Origin: Ophioderma brevispina
Lineage: Eukaryota > Echinodermata > Ophiuroidea > Amphilepidida > Ophiodermatidae
Length of the DNA: 64,000 nt
NCBI GenBank assembly: GCA_023653785.1
Contig: JAMKCH010010252.1
Location: forward strand, 1-64,000
Reading direction: 5' to 3'
The notes under the pieces are model-generated. The model searched no databases. It was not told where the DNA came from and was given only the letters and a program-made list of their open reading frames with translations. Of this stretch, positions 46,586-58,600 are shown piece after piece (within the stretch, counting starts at the first letter, position 1; every line of letters begins with the position of its first letter). A program made the translations under genes and the position numbers.

Positions 46586-47707
46586 AAGAGTATAACTTGT
46601 CCTTATAGTTAAGACTTTCAGAAAGTAAAGGAAATCATTTAAGCATACGCGTGCTTTAAACAACTTACTCTGGTTATCAAATGGGCTTTCAAACAGGTGA
46701 TACCCCCGTGCGCCTAGTTCAAGATTTTTGAAAAAACCGGTTACTTTAAAACTCATTGAGTTCTATTAATGGTTTTGATAGTAAAATTGTACTTGTACCA
46801 TTGTGCAATAGGGAATAGTATTTGTTTGAGTACAGAGGTACAGGGTAAATGCAGAGAATAAAGGTATGATTGTGGCGAACCAGTACTCTCTTTAGGACGA
46901 AATGAAACCCAAGGTGCATGCCATTTTTCAAGTGGAAGAACGAGGGCGGAGGCCGAGTTCTTCCCACGTGAAAATATATGATCATCACCGTGTTTCAATC
47001 CGTCGTAAAGAGAGTACCGGGTCCCAAAAATCTACCTTAATTATCATTCTTAAACAAGATTATAATCAAGGTAATCTTCGTTAGCCTTAATTTTGTGATC
47101 CTTCTGGCGCTTATAATGTACAAACAGAAAGACTGCCATAACTCAGTGAGAAAAATGGACTTCTTGACAACCCGTGTTTGGAACGCAAAGAACAGATGAA
47201 TTGAGGCACAACGTGCAGGCGCGCGCAAAGGTAGAAAACGCCGTTTCTGATTTGGAGCACAGCAACTCCAAATAACATCAACAACAACAGCGCGTCCTAC
47301 TGGGTTCAATATCAAATGGAACCCCGGAAATCAGGTCAACTGGAAAATTGCTTACATTTTCACAAACTGTTTAAGAATGAAGGTTGATCCCTTAGTCAGT
47401 CCTGGTTAGCTCAAGTTCGATAGGTCATAGTGTCACAGGTACCATGGAAGGTATGAGAGAGTCATGTCTGCAGCACTCCATTTACTTTGTTGTAGTAAAA
47501 GTCATGATACCATATGTGTAAGCTGGAACACTAAGTAGCATGAGATACCACATGTAGTATTTGTAGTTTCGAAAAAGAAGTAGTAGCCAAGTTAAGACCA
47601 ATGCCCATTAACCTGGGGTTACAATCGGGCAAGATGATGGGAAAAAAAATTGGTAGAGGCCTGTCATCTAAAATGCAATCCTGTTTTTTTTGTTTCCTTG
47701 GATATAG
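46586..47707. other. Intronic DNA, nothing recognised
   Basis: No exon or clear repeat. It ends at a weak acceptor, 'ttccttggatatag'. Confidence 0.4.
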
Positions 47708-47805
47708 ATTGAAGTGCAGATGGTACGCATCTATTCTCAGGGCAGTATTGAGATACTCAATGCTCCATTTCTTACACAAGACATCCAGAAAAAGATAAGA
47801 TACGG
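47708..47805 (+). CDS. Integrin alpha exon, end of calf-2
   Basis: With donor GTAAGT, 98 bp read IEVQMVRIYSQGSIEILN then APFLTQDIQKKIRYG, leaving two bases. After the LWNSTFLE strand integrin alpha chains have a V-x-V-x-S-x-G/A-x-I/L-x-I strand followed by a short segment leading to the membrane, which fits this exon and its position. The acceptor is short of pyrimidines, so the start is less sure. The next exon, which should carry the transmembrane helix, was not located. Confidence 0.78.
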
Positions 47806-49416
47806 GTAAGTCGAGGTCTTTTGTGTCTTGTGCTGCAAATGCACGTAGGGCGTACTTAATTGGGCAGTACGATTGTATACCTGATGTGCATTTGTGCGTG
47901 CGAATCCGTGTGTGTCATATGTGTGGGTCCGTGTTGTGGATGGGAAACTGTAAAAGTTAACTTAATTGCACTCATACTCTTACTTATGATCCATTATTAA
48001 ACTCATTATCAGTCAAGAAAAGAACCCCAATTGGCCCCCGCGACTTTAGGAAGTGGTCGCAAAATTTTAGTCAATTTTGTCCAATTTTATATAATTCAGA
48101 CGATGTCCCAATAGACTCCAAAGGTAGGTGGGGATCGGGACTACTAAACAAATGAGGGTCAAGGGTATATAGGGTCATTTTTAACCTACTATAAAGATAA
48201 AAGGGAGAATGGAATCTCTATGTATATATTCAAATCACAAGCCTGGAATCGGGCATCCTGCGCTTTGTGGTGGTGGTTGCGTTATGTTATCAGGATTGCA
48301 ATTTTCCCAATGTTCCATAGTCTCATCAGCTGAATTTTCTTTAATTGGCAATTATTAAGCAAAAACAATTAGTAAGAAAAACTTGCCTCTAACAAGATTC
48401 CTAATTTGTAATGTAACAAACAGTCTCCCAAGACCCCTGCTAATATGAGTCATAACGACAGCATAAGGCATTAGTTGTTTGTTTTTCACTTGTTGTAATG
48501 GACAAAACACAAATACTTTGCATGTAAATACTAGCATAAGGGCTTTCCAAATGCGCATAAGGGCTTTGCCAAATACGATTTGCAAACCAAATATGGTGGG
48601 GCCCAAAACCATGATAATGAAGTGCAGATACTCATTATAAACTTCTGGGCACCGTGAATTTGGTTACGTTTTTCATGGAAATCTGCATATTTACCATCAC
48701 AGACTCGGCTGGACTCATTCCACATCTCAAAAATCTGAGTTCTACATGTTATAGACTGGCAAATATGACACTTCTAGAGCATCTTCAACCCAATAATTGA
48801 GGTCACAGCAATTTTGTTTCTTATCTGTGGTCAAGAAATAGTGCATATGTCGACCTCCCAACTTACTGAAAAAACTAATATTTAATATTTCTACACATTC
48901 CACAGCTTAAAATGTATGCAGGTGAACCAGGTATACAAACGCTACCACCGCCAGCTCCGCTCGAATGGTGGATAATTTGCTAGCCGGACTCGGATGCCTT
49001 ATAACTACTTATGCTTATTATTTTAATTTTATGGAAGTTAAGTTTGAATGCCCCTTATTTTGTTAGAAATTAAGAAAATTTTTGGTTTACTACACCTTTA
49101 CCTTCATTAATATTAATTGTTAAGGAGTTAGCAGCATATGGTGTATGTTGAATATAATTGGCATAGTGGAGTATGATAACAAATTATTCACAGGCATATA
49201 TTAACTACTTGCCCAATCTAACATAATCCATACAGTAACAAAGTACCTGTTAAGTTTAGAAATCCATCTAAAGTCAGGTTTTTGGTGTTGCCTGCCTTAA
49301 GGCAGAACGACACATAGGGATCACTTTGTCCACGTAGTATGTTTTTGTTGTTGTTGTCTGTTTTCTGTCTGTTTTGTGAAAAGGTTAACATTTGCCTGTA
49401 TATCCAACATACTTGA
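47806..49416. other. Intronic DNA, nothing recognised
   Basis: No hydrophobic exon with splice sites was seen. 48505-48560 contains a short local duplication ('cataagggctttccaaat', 'cataagggctttgccaaat'). Confidence 0.4.
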
Positions 49417-49810
49417 ATGGAGTTAAAACAAATTGGGTCACAGTGTTCACATGACATACCCCATTTGTTGAGAGGTCACAGGTCACATACCGGGTCAAAG
49501 GTCACATACCAAGGTCAAAGTCATGGGAGTCAAGTTGTAAAATATGCTAAAACTGTAAAATTTACCCTCTTTTGGAAGTTGAAGTTCAATTGGAACCAAC
49601 TTGAGTCATAGGTGCAACATGGATCCCTAATTGTTGATAGGTCAAATGTCCACATACCAAGGTCAAGGTCATGTGGGTCAATTTAAGATTAGGCTTAAAA
49701 TCTAAAATTGACCTCATTTGAAAAGTTGAGTGCAATTGGAACTAAGCTTGGTTTATGGAGTGTACATCAATCCCTCATTTGTTTATGGATCAAGGTTACA
49801 TATCAAGGCA
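49417..49810. repeat. Diverged tandem repeat of about 150-170 bp rich in AGGTCA
   Basis: Recurring text includes 'aagttgaagttcaattggaa' and 'aaagttgagtgcaattggaa', plus 'cacataccaaggtcaaagtc' and 'cacataccaaggtcaaggtc'. Three partial units lie between 49417 and 49810. Confidence 0.7.
49473..49524 (+). promoter_or_regulatory. Cluster of DR1-type nuclear-receptor half-sites
   Basis: AGGTCA-C-AGGTCA lies at 49473-49485 and GGGTCA-A-AGGTCA at 49492-49504. A further AGGTCA is at 49512-49517, followed by AAGTCA. Direct repeats of AGGTCA with one spacer base are the classical binding form for RXR/HNF4/PPAR-type receptors. They sit within a tandem repeat, so they may be a by-product of it. Confidence 0.45.
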
Positions 49811-50757
49811 TGTCCTGTGAGGCCTATCATTCACAAACCCGATGGCAGGTGGACACAAGCGGTCCCAGGACCGATTATTTTTTTGGTGATAAGCCATCAT
49901 ACCCTGATACTTGTGTGTAGCAATAAACATAGGATTTCAAAATGCACTATTCATGCTGCATACTCGAAAAAGTATGTTGGACAATGCTTGCCCTCACACA
50001 TTTTAATTGGTGCTATTTTTAGATGAGTCCACCCACCCCCCATGAAAGGCACTACAGTCGTTGTGTAAATGCCAGAGTCATAAGTGCAATAGCCTGCATT
50101 TGTCAGAAATCCCATAAATATACTATTATGCCAGTGGCTCTTGAAAATTGTTCTTGAGCTGTATTGCCTGAAGAACCAAGAGCCACTGACTCGAGGACAG
50201 ATCAATTAAGTTATCTTAATACATGGTAGAACATAGATATATCACGTGGCAGCTATTGACCAAAGACTTGGCATGATAATATGTTGATGGGAATTTCTGA
50301 CAAATGGCAGCTATTGCACTTACGGGCTTCTTGTACTCACACAAGGAGTTGTGCCTTTCATGGGATGTATGGAATTCATTGTGAATAGCACATTTGATGA
50401 TACTTATAGCTCATGTTCAAACAGATATTTTGACATTCCTAGATTTAACATATTTTATAAGTAGTGAAAAATTAAGGCAAACATTTTATTCAGACATCTT
50501 ATTTGGTAGGACATATAAGTAAAGGTAATTTAGCTAGCAGAATGAGCCACATATTGTGCAGAACAAGCACAATTTCTTGCATCTTGATTTTTAGATGAGA
50601 TGTGGAAATGATATGTAGACAAAATAGCAAGAAGCTAGATCAAGATTGTACAAGCATTTCTATATCTTCCCCATTTCTATTCTATTAGCATGAATGACGT
50701 GTCACAGCATCTTGGCAGATTTTTCCTTTACAACATTATTAGCGCTATACCAAAACA
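49811..50757. other. Intronic DNA, nothing recognised
   Basis: Contains facing 'agtggctcttgaaaattgtt' (50131) and 'gaagaaccaagagccactga' (50170), a small inverted repeat. No exon. Confidence 0.4.
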
Positions 50758-51185
50758 CGTGGGAGAGCGTGGCCTAGCGGTTAGGGTGCTTGCCTCTGGC
50801 GCAAATTTACCATCAAAATTCCCGGGTTCGAATCCCTGTGGGGTCGTGGCACTTGCTGGGATTTATTCGGGTACTACCAATTCTGATTTGTGTAACAGCT
50901 ATTGATTAAATACAAATTACCGCTCTCCCTGCCATGGTTCCCTTGTGAATTGGTCAAATGGAAATCTGAAAGCATCCCGTCCTTCGGAGGGACGTTAAGC
51001 CGTCGGTCCCCCGTGTAACATGGAGAGTCACACCTGTATATGTACATCGCAGTCGTCGAATAAAGTAGGTGTGTAAACCCCTGACTGTGCCCACTCCGCC
51101 CCAGCCTCAAATAGCGGTCCATGTTAGGAGCGTCCTTATCATGATACACGCGCCCCGGATAAGCTCACCTAGCTGAAAAACAATC
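50758..51185 (+). mobile_element. tRNA-derived SINE, family A, plus orientation
   Basis: The A box 'tggcctagcggttagggtgc' and a perfect B box 'gggttcgaatccc' are correctly spaced (50769-50835). The body has 'gggacgttaagccgtcggtc', shared with 27300-27692 in reverse. The last part reads to about 'aagctcacctagctgaa'. No poly-A tail is obvious. The polymerase III promoter looks intact by eye. Confidence 0.85.
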
Positions 51186-53125
51186 CTGACACCACCACCA
51201 AAGCCATTACCATGACTTGTGGATAACGAGCAAACAAAAAACCAAAAACACAGAAGCTTGGCCCTGGGCCAATTCTCAATTACATTTCATTTTCCTTTTG
51301 CTCATAATATTTTCGTAGACACTTGTGTTTGCAATAGATCAAAGTCCATATTAGCGAAATGGTCAGTTGTTTTAAGTTCTGACACTCGTCTTTGGTGGCA
51401 TTGAAACTTTGCTAATATGCCCAGGCAAACGGCACTTCAAACATTTCCCATCCATGACATCTTTCCAGTATACCATTTTGCTAGTTTCGATATTCCGTAT
51501 TTTTTCATTCATTTTTCAAATGGGCTATGGAACTTTGTGTCACAGCGCATTGGCCTTTCAAGGGTTTCCCCTGATTGTACAATGCATGACCCCGTCAGTA
51601 ATTGGTTGGAATAGATACACAACTGTGTTTATGATGTGTGACATTGTAATATGCAAATCGTGCCTTCTTTGTTGGTGTTTGAGGATTCTTTGGTGTGTGT
51701 ATCGCAATGGGAGTAAGCGGTGCCCAACGGCAAACTAGTGTCCGGTAAAAGTTTTTGTTCGTGTTGTGTGCACATTCACTTGGCCATTTCTCGGAAGTTG
51801 TTTTTTATGAGTCGGCAAAACTAAATTAAATTTAAATAAATGCGCAAATTAAAAACTAACTGGCAGAAAAGTTGTTGTACAAAAGTAGATTAATTACTTT
51901 AGACAGAGTCTTGGTATAGTAACGATAATGCAAACATGAAGAAAATTCTTTTAGGTGATAGGAAAAAAATGTTCTGTGAACCTGAAGGTTCCATATTTGG
52001 AGTTTGAGGGATTTTAAAAAAAATGTTTATTCAACTGTAGGCCTATGCTGGAATTTTCCCAAAAGGTGGCGATTCCTTCTCCAGAAGGGATCTATGCGGA
52101 TTACCTTTCAAATGTTATAATAAATTTGATATCTCAAGTTGACCAAAAAGAGAAGTGATTTATGACTTCCTCAATGTATTTACTTCAAGGATTGCATGCT
52201 ATTTTAATGAGTAAAGTTAGCAAGAACACAGTGTTAGAACTGCCAATGTGCTGTGTCCCTAATTAGCTAGGTGTCCCCACTTTTGTCCCACATTACATCT
52301 TGCACACCTTCATACACAATGTCAATTTCCCCTCTTATTATGGCATTTCTGGTGCACGATTTTCCATGTTTTTAGGCACGAGGTACAGATTAGTGTATGC
52401 TAATTTAATATGATTCTGCAGCCATATTTTTGTTTTACATTTGGCTGTTTTGTTTTGTGTCTTGTGTGTTTTGTTCATTTGCTCCGTTGATGGGTTGCCA
52501 GGAAACGGGAAGTCAGGGTTAATGATGATTCATGCTAATCCTAGACTCCATATATACTTGAATCATGGGAAAATCCCTGAAAAATTTGGGCAATTCCAAA
52601 CTCTACAATTCATGGCAACCCTGTCATTATTTGTCTTTTTCTCAGTCCCGTCTTGTTGTATATAGCTGTTTTTATGCATCAAATTGAAAATGAACACAGG
52701 GGGGAAAGGCCAAGTTCCGATTAAGTTTGCGTTTTAAGCAAAAGTGTAACTGCATCAATTCTTGTCATATTGAACTTTTTGTTTTACAATGAATTGTACT
52801 TTATGGCAGACTATCGTTAATTGCATTAATTGCATTAATGCATGATTTTAGTAAATAGGGAACTAATGTTATGCAAGTGGAAAGCAAATAAAATGAACTT
52901 TGGTTACTGTTTCACTGTATGAAAATAAAACATTAGAACTACTGTAGAAGAAAAATTGCACAGCATTTTGCAAAACAGCTTTATATTCCTCTTGTAACAT
53001 GCCTTTTTCACCATTGTAACATGTGGGTCTTTTGGATTTGCACAGATATGTATGGGTTCCCTGATTAAAAAAAAAATGTTACATTTTGACAAAATTACTA
53101 AATATAAACATGCGGTGTTCCATTT
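51186..53125. other. Intronic DNA, no exon supported
   Basis: A hydrophobic frame (52441-52665) and another at 51409-51738 were examined as transmembrane exons and not accepted. The rest is AT-rich noncoding sequence. Confidence 0.4.
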
Positions 53126-54145
53126 TTTTTGTACTAGACCAGTGCAGTTCGCCTTCATAAACTGTTTTTTCCTCATTAGGCTTCATAACCTGTTTAGCCA
53201 GTTTTACCTTCATAAACCCATTTATCCAAGTTAACTTCATAGCATGTTATCCCATTATTCAACATGTTTGATCCCAGTAGCTAACCTGTTTATCCAAGTT
53301 AGCTTCATAAACCTGTTTATCCCAGTTAGCTTCATTATCTGTTTCATCCCAGTTAGCTTCATAAACCTGTTTATCATACCCCATTATGCTTCAAACCACC
53401 TGTTTTTAGCCCAGTTAGCTTCATAAATAACCTGTTTGACACTCCATTTAGCTTCATAACCTGTTATTCCCAGTTACTTCATACCTTGTTTATGCCCAAT
53501 TTAAGCTTCATAAAACCGTTTTATATCCCAGTTAGCTTCATAACCTGTTTATCCCAGTTTGCTTCATAAACTGTTTATGCCCAGTTAGCTTCATAACCTG
53601 TTTTATCACCACTAGCTTCATAACCTGTTTCTAACTCCATTAGCTTCATACACCTGTTTAATATCCCAGTTAGCTTCATACACCTGTTTATCCCAGTTTC
53701 ACAGTTAGCTTCATAAACCTGTTTATCCAAGTTAGCTTCATAAACCTGTTTATCCAAGTTAGCTTCATAAACCTGTTTATCCAAGTTAGCTTCATAAACC
53801 GTTTGTCCGAGTTAGCTTCATAAACTGTTTATCCCAGTAGCTTCATAAACCTGTTTTATCCAGTAGCTTCATAATACCTGGTTGTCCTAGTAGCTTCATA
53901 AACCTGTTTATCCCAGTTAGCTTCGCCAAAAACTGTTTATCCAATGTTGAGCTTCATAACTGTTATCCCAGTTGCTTCGCCAAACCTGTTATCCAAGTTA
54001 GCTTCATACAACTCGTTTATCCAAGTTAGTTAACTTCAGAAAACCCATTTTATCCACGTTAACTTCATAACCCATTTATCCCAGTTAACTTCATTAAACC
54101 TGTTTATCGCAGTTAGTTAGCTTCTTACCTTTTTATCTGTTTCAA
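53126..54145. repeat. 27-bp minisatellite
   Basis: The unit is 'agcttcataaacctgtttat' plus 'cccagtt', repeated for about 1 kb with frequent single-base indels and substitutions ('caagtt', 'ctaact'). The period is divisible by 3, so a 9-residue repeat (minus strand LDKQVYEAN) appears as a spurious frame. Confidence 0.95.
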
Positions 54146-55787
54146 TTAGCTAGACTACATCAAGAGGATAGCCAATTTCACTTGGGCCATTCTTGCTGAC
54201 GTGTGCATGGTTGACAATCCTCTGGTGGTTATCAATATAAAGCAAATTTCAATGAATAAGGAAAGAACAAAAGAAAAAGCCCAGCAATCTTGGAGTCCTC
54301 TGCGTTATGACCAGATATCCCCTTCTTGTGGATTTTTGGCATTTTAGAATAGGTCCTACTCTCTATTGCCGACAGTTTTGCGTAGTCGAGAGAGTATTCC
54401 TGACTACCAATATATCAGACCCGGATTTTTTTATTCCTTGTGAAGTTTAGCCAGAAGGGAGATCTGTTCTTTATTAATCATATAAAGTTTTGACTTAAAA
54501 TTACATTCTTCATGATTGAAAAAGAAGTTGTCCAATGATGTAAATTTTTTATAGACACTTTGGTACTGGTTGGGAAATGTTAATTTCACAGCTAAAACAT
54601 AAATAATTTTGTAATCGGGGGCAAAATTTCAAGCATAGCATCGGTATTTACGTGCATGCTTGAATGACATTTTCTAGCATAGCTTAATTTTGTCATAGAT
54701 TGACATGCAAATTACATATTAAATCAAAATGTATGATCGATTTACTCTAATTAGCATTGACATTTGTAATTATTAATTACATTCAGTAAAACACCAAAGA
54801 CTCTAACAATATATAAAAAGTGCATAAGACCCTGAATATTAACAATTTACAAATTTGTTTTTCAATAACACACATTATATTTGTCATATGTTATCTGTGT
54901 CTGTATTTATTGCTTACTGGTGTTATGTCAAGTAGATCATTTGAGGACTTACAAAACGACAAATACAAAATAAGTTGGTAATTTGTTTATGGAAAAGTAT
55001 GAAATTCAAAACTTTTCTCCCACAGTTTGCACAAAAATGTCCTAAGTTTCTTTGTGGACACCTTTTGACAGACAAAGAGTGATTAAAACAGTATTGAAAC
55101 ATGGAAAAATAAATTGTCCTCTATTATGTCGTGTTCATATAGCCAGAGAGCGGGACATCCGGGGCATTTGACAAAAATATTGCTTACAACAATATGCGTA
55201 CAAACAATTCATTTGATACGCACTGAAAGCGTAGGTCTTCGATGTGCAGTGATCATACCTATTGATTTTGCCCGCACGTGGTTTTCACTGCGATACAGGG
55301 AATTCCTGGCTTCCCCTGGGTTTGGTTTCTTTGCAAGGTGAAGCGATGTGACGTCAGCCCCCTCCCGGCCCACATGCAAGAAACTGTTGTGAAATCCTTG
55401 GTGTTAATGTTAATTGTATAGAATTGTTTGTTATTGTATTTTTTTAATTGCTTTCTTTTTTTAATATTTGCTGTAATATTGCATTTTGTGGCATGCTTCA
55501 GTAAACTTTTTTTGTGAAAAAACGTGACAATGTGTTTTGAAGGGGTAATTTGGTGAACAAAATTGAAATGCTTCACTCGAAAGAGTACCCATTTTGCGGA
55601 CTTATCAGAACACATTACCAATATCATGTCTAACATTTTGATGCCTATGACAAATGTTTTATTTTTCTTCATTTCTCTGCATTCTCCCAAACCCCGCCTT
55701 CTTCATCCCCCGATACATCCCTACCAATCATCACCATGCATGTCCATGGGGTGTTGACATTTCACGGGGCTGACATTCCTACAACAG
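54146..55787. other. Intronic DNA before the tail exon
   Basis: AT-rich noncoding DNA. The minus-strand frame of 143 codons at 55259-55690 is lysine- and asparagine-rich and has no recognisable domain. It is probably chance. Confidence 0.4.
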
Positions 55788-55973
55788 GTTGGATTTTTCC
55801 GTCGTCCGGGGACTACATCGGGTGGACCTGTGCGTAATTTAAAACAAACACCTACTAATAAACATAACACATTATGCTTGCATCTTTTTCCCCTCTTCAC
55901 TTGTTGTCTTCATTTTCATTTGCATGCTTTCAACTCTGAATTGATTTTCACTTTTATTACTCATTTTCAGTGA
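55788..55973 (+). CDS. Integrin alpha exon, cytoplasmic tail (probable)
   Basis: Directly after the acceptor cctacaacag the sequence reads VGFFRRPGTTSGGPVRN then LKQTPTNKH. GFFKR (here GFFRR) is the hallmark juxtamembrane motif of integrin alpha tails. It holds the resting alpha-beta clasp, and in many animal alpha genes an exon starts at or next to it. The frame stays open to a TGA at 55971, but residues after about NKH turn hydrophobic and cysteine-rich. Translation therefore probably ends earlier after a frameshift, or splices out near the weak 'gtgcgt' donor at 55830. The exon before it (transmembrane) is missing from view, so this call rests on motif plus acceptor. Confidence 0.55.
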   Translation, partial: VGFFRRPGTTSGGPVRNLKQTPTNKHNTLCLHLFPLFTCCLHFHLHAFNSELIFTFITHFQ

Positions 55974-57589
55974 AATTTGCACCAATTGCTGTGTTCTGTC
56001 CTTGTGACATTTTGACACAAAATTGTTGCCATTTTAAGAAGTTGGTAATTTCAAAGGGATGGGGGCAGAGTCACATTTTTAGGTGCCAGTAAAAGTTGAA
56101 TTTGTCAACATTTTCAAAATGTTGTGCATTGGGTTATCTTAATTAGCTGACAATTGTGTATTGTTTCAAAATTTCATTTCAAATATCTCAAGAAACCCAG
56201 TAGAAATATTATTACAACACTAATTTGGATTAAGTGGATATCCCTCATAACTTCATAAACAAAGTCAATGCTCTGAAATATATATTAGCTTTGACAAAGG
56301 AAGAGCATATAAATGGATTACAAATATTGGTGTGTCTATGTGGGAAAAAATGGCAAAAATTTTACACCGTCTCAAGTATGTCAGCTAACCAAAAGTTGTC
56401 ATGTCATGCCAGTTCAAAAAGTTGTCAACTATGTGGCATAAAAGTCTGTGGATGAGGATGTGATCTCAGTCGACGGGAACCATGGCAACTGCAGTGGGCT
56501 TTTCCAAACGAGTTCTATAATGCCTTTTGCACAGAATGGCACAGGCAGTAATACCAAACCTCAAAATCCATCATTGCTTTTTAGTCTTTTTGTAGTGGTC
56601 AAAGAGAGAAAACATTTATAATATTTTTGTGTTTAAGGATGCGGATGAACAGAATTGTACAAAATATGGTGGTTTGGTGTGAAAACAATAATTCCAGATT
56701 AACAAAAAAAAAATAATTTCTAAAAGGTCACAAAAGTCCAAATCTCACAAATTCTGATGAGATAATTAGTTGCTTTCATCCAAAACTGTAAGAAAAAGGT
56801 GGAGAACCATTACATTCCTTTATATTTATTATGAGTAGTATGGCTCTAAAAGGTCAGGACCTCTCATGTTCTTTTCAGTGATAAATTTTATTTTGTTATA
56901 AAATCAGCATGGCAGTTGGACAAAGTTTAAAGCTTTTTAAGTGCAAACCAATTCTAGTTTTCTGTCAACCTGATGCAAAGTTTTTAAAATAGAAATAGGT
57001 TTGTTTTTTTGTTTAAAAAACATATTGTTATCCATGGTACAAAGTTAACATTTTCAGGTAAGTTGTCTGTAAATGCACTAAACTGCACTATTTGTTTGCT
57101 TGGAACATCAACGCCACTGTGGTTTTGAGAACAGAATATAAACTGGAAAAAAAAAATAGTTTGACCTGGTTCCATTTAGGTTCAAGTAAGTAAGCCCCTG
57201 CAGTAATCCATATGTGTAAAATTACCAGATGTTTCACACCTTGGGAAAATTTGTTATTCACATAATTCATTATTTTTGATATTCTTTTTCATTAATATTG
57301 ATTAGCTTAGGATATAGACACAGTAGAACGTTTTAAGGTGTTTAGTTCGGTGGTTGTCACTGAGGATATTTTTAGTTCTCTATGTGTTATTCCGCGAGTG
57401 TTTACTTTTGGAGCTTTTGAAAAATGGGGACATGGAAAATTCAAAAACAACACAAAGTCTTTGTAAACCTATGGTTTCAGAGTGATTTCTTATTAAGTCC
57501 TTTTTAATATTTTGGATGGGATTGTTATGCAAAATTTTTAAGTTTCTAAAACAACACTGATTGTGTATACACAGCCAGATTCTTTTTAG
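55974..57589. other. Presumed 3' untranslated or downstream DNA
   Basis: AT-rich, without splice-bounded exons. A GGGCTTTTCCAAACGA near 56497 was examined as a tail motif and rejected. No polyadenylation site can be chosen with confidence. Confidence 0.35.
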
Positions 57590-58600
57590 TAGTACCTTTT
57601 GAAGTACTCCTTGAGTGTCAGGCAAGTACTCGGCCCGTTGTAGGTACCATATCACAAACGCAAAAGGTGGGTTATTCATCCACCTTGGTTCATGTGGAGT
57701 ACCTGTTTTTGGGCAGTACGGAACCAATATCACTAAGCTATAAAAATTATTACAGTTACACAGCAAGATTCCTACTCCGGTAACCCAGCGCTTAGGCTAC
57801 TCATGTGTACTCTTATGTTCTACTCTAAGGGTACCCCCCTTGATACATTATTGATGCAGGACCCACAGCTAAAGACTTGTGAAGTACCAAGCACACTGGG
57901 TGAATAGCAGCCATGTTTAACTTAGCAGTACCCATCCGATAGTGTACTCTACAGTTGCCTGCTAGGTGACTAACAGGTACCTATGTAGCCACCAGTAGTG
58001 GAGTACTCTGCAGCTACTCCCGGAGTAACCATTCACGGTACTCCCCACCGGCTGCCTCAGTCGGCAGCACTTTGGTAATAAGGTCGCCAAACATTCTATT
58101 GTTGTTTCCGACTTTCTATCATTTTCACTTGTAACATCTATATTTGAGTTAAGCATCACCAAAAACCCCTATAGACATTTGTGTAAAAACTATCACATTG
58201 TGAACCAAATGTTTAAGGATGGATAAAATTACTACAATAATCCCACAGGGCTCAAGCTCATTTGCATGGGTGTACCCATGCAGGTACTCCAGCATGGGGG
58301 TGACTATTGTTAGGGCTTACGCGTGTGTACCTAGGTGGGATTAGTACCCCCCACTTTTGGGCGGCCGGCGATGTGTACCCATTCGGGTGGTACTCCATGG
58401 CTACTTACCAGCTACTTCACAGGTACTCTCCATAAGAAATTGTTGTGATTAAAAATCAACAATTGAATGTTTGATGCCCTTTGGTTGCCAAAGTTTGTCC
58501 TTCTAGACATCTAGTAGGAAGTACCTGTGAAGTACTCAAGTAGTTGTGCAGTACTCTGTTACTCGCTGGCACTTGGAAAGCAAACTAAGAGTACGCTACA
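57590..58600. repeat. GTAC-rich repeat region
   Basis: About two dozen copies of 'agtactc', 'ggtactcc', 'gtaccc' or their complements lie within 1 kb. Examples are 57600, 57627, 57838, 57950, 58010, 58050, 58283, 58390, 58423, 58520 and 58550. Most of them are arranged in both orientations ('gaagtactccttgagtg' at the left, 'gtgaagtactcaagtag' at the right). Long uninterrupted AT-rich pieces lie between clusters. Confidence 0.6.

Noticed and set aside
50758..50840. Possible true tRNA gene
   Set aside because: A and B boxes are good, but the acceptor stem does not close and a SINE body follows.
51409..51738. 109-codon frame with hydrophobic segments, considered as a membrane protein or the transmembrane exon
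   Set aside because: No family resemblance, no splice-bounded hydrophobic helix and no support from phase.
52441..52665. Hydrophobic frame considered as the missing integrin transmembrane exon
   Set aside because: It lacks the membrane-proximal W and the spacing to a GFFKR junction. The hydrophobic part is cysteine- and phenylalanine-rich, and a matching donor is absent.
53575..53784. Repetitive minus-strand protein with DKQVYEAN units
   Set aside because: By-product of the 27-bp minisatellite.
56490..56520. GGGCTTTTCCAAACGA as an alternative GFFKR tail motif
   Set aside because: It reads GFSKR in the relevant frame, meets a stop three codons later and has no acceptor or hydrophobic sequence in front.
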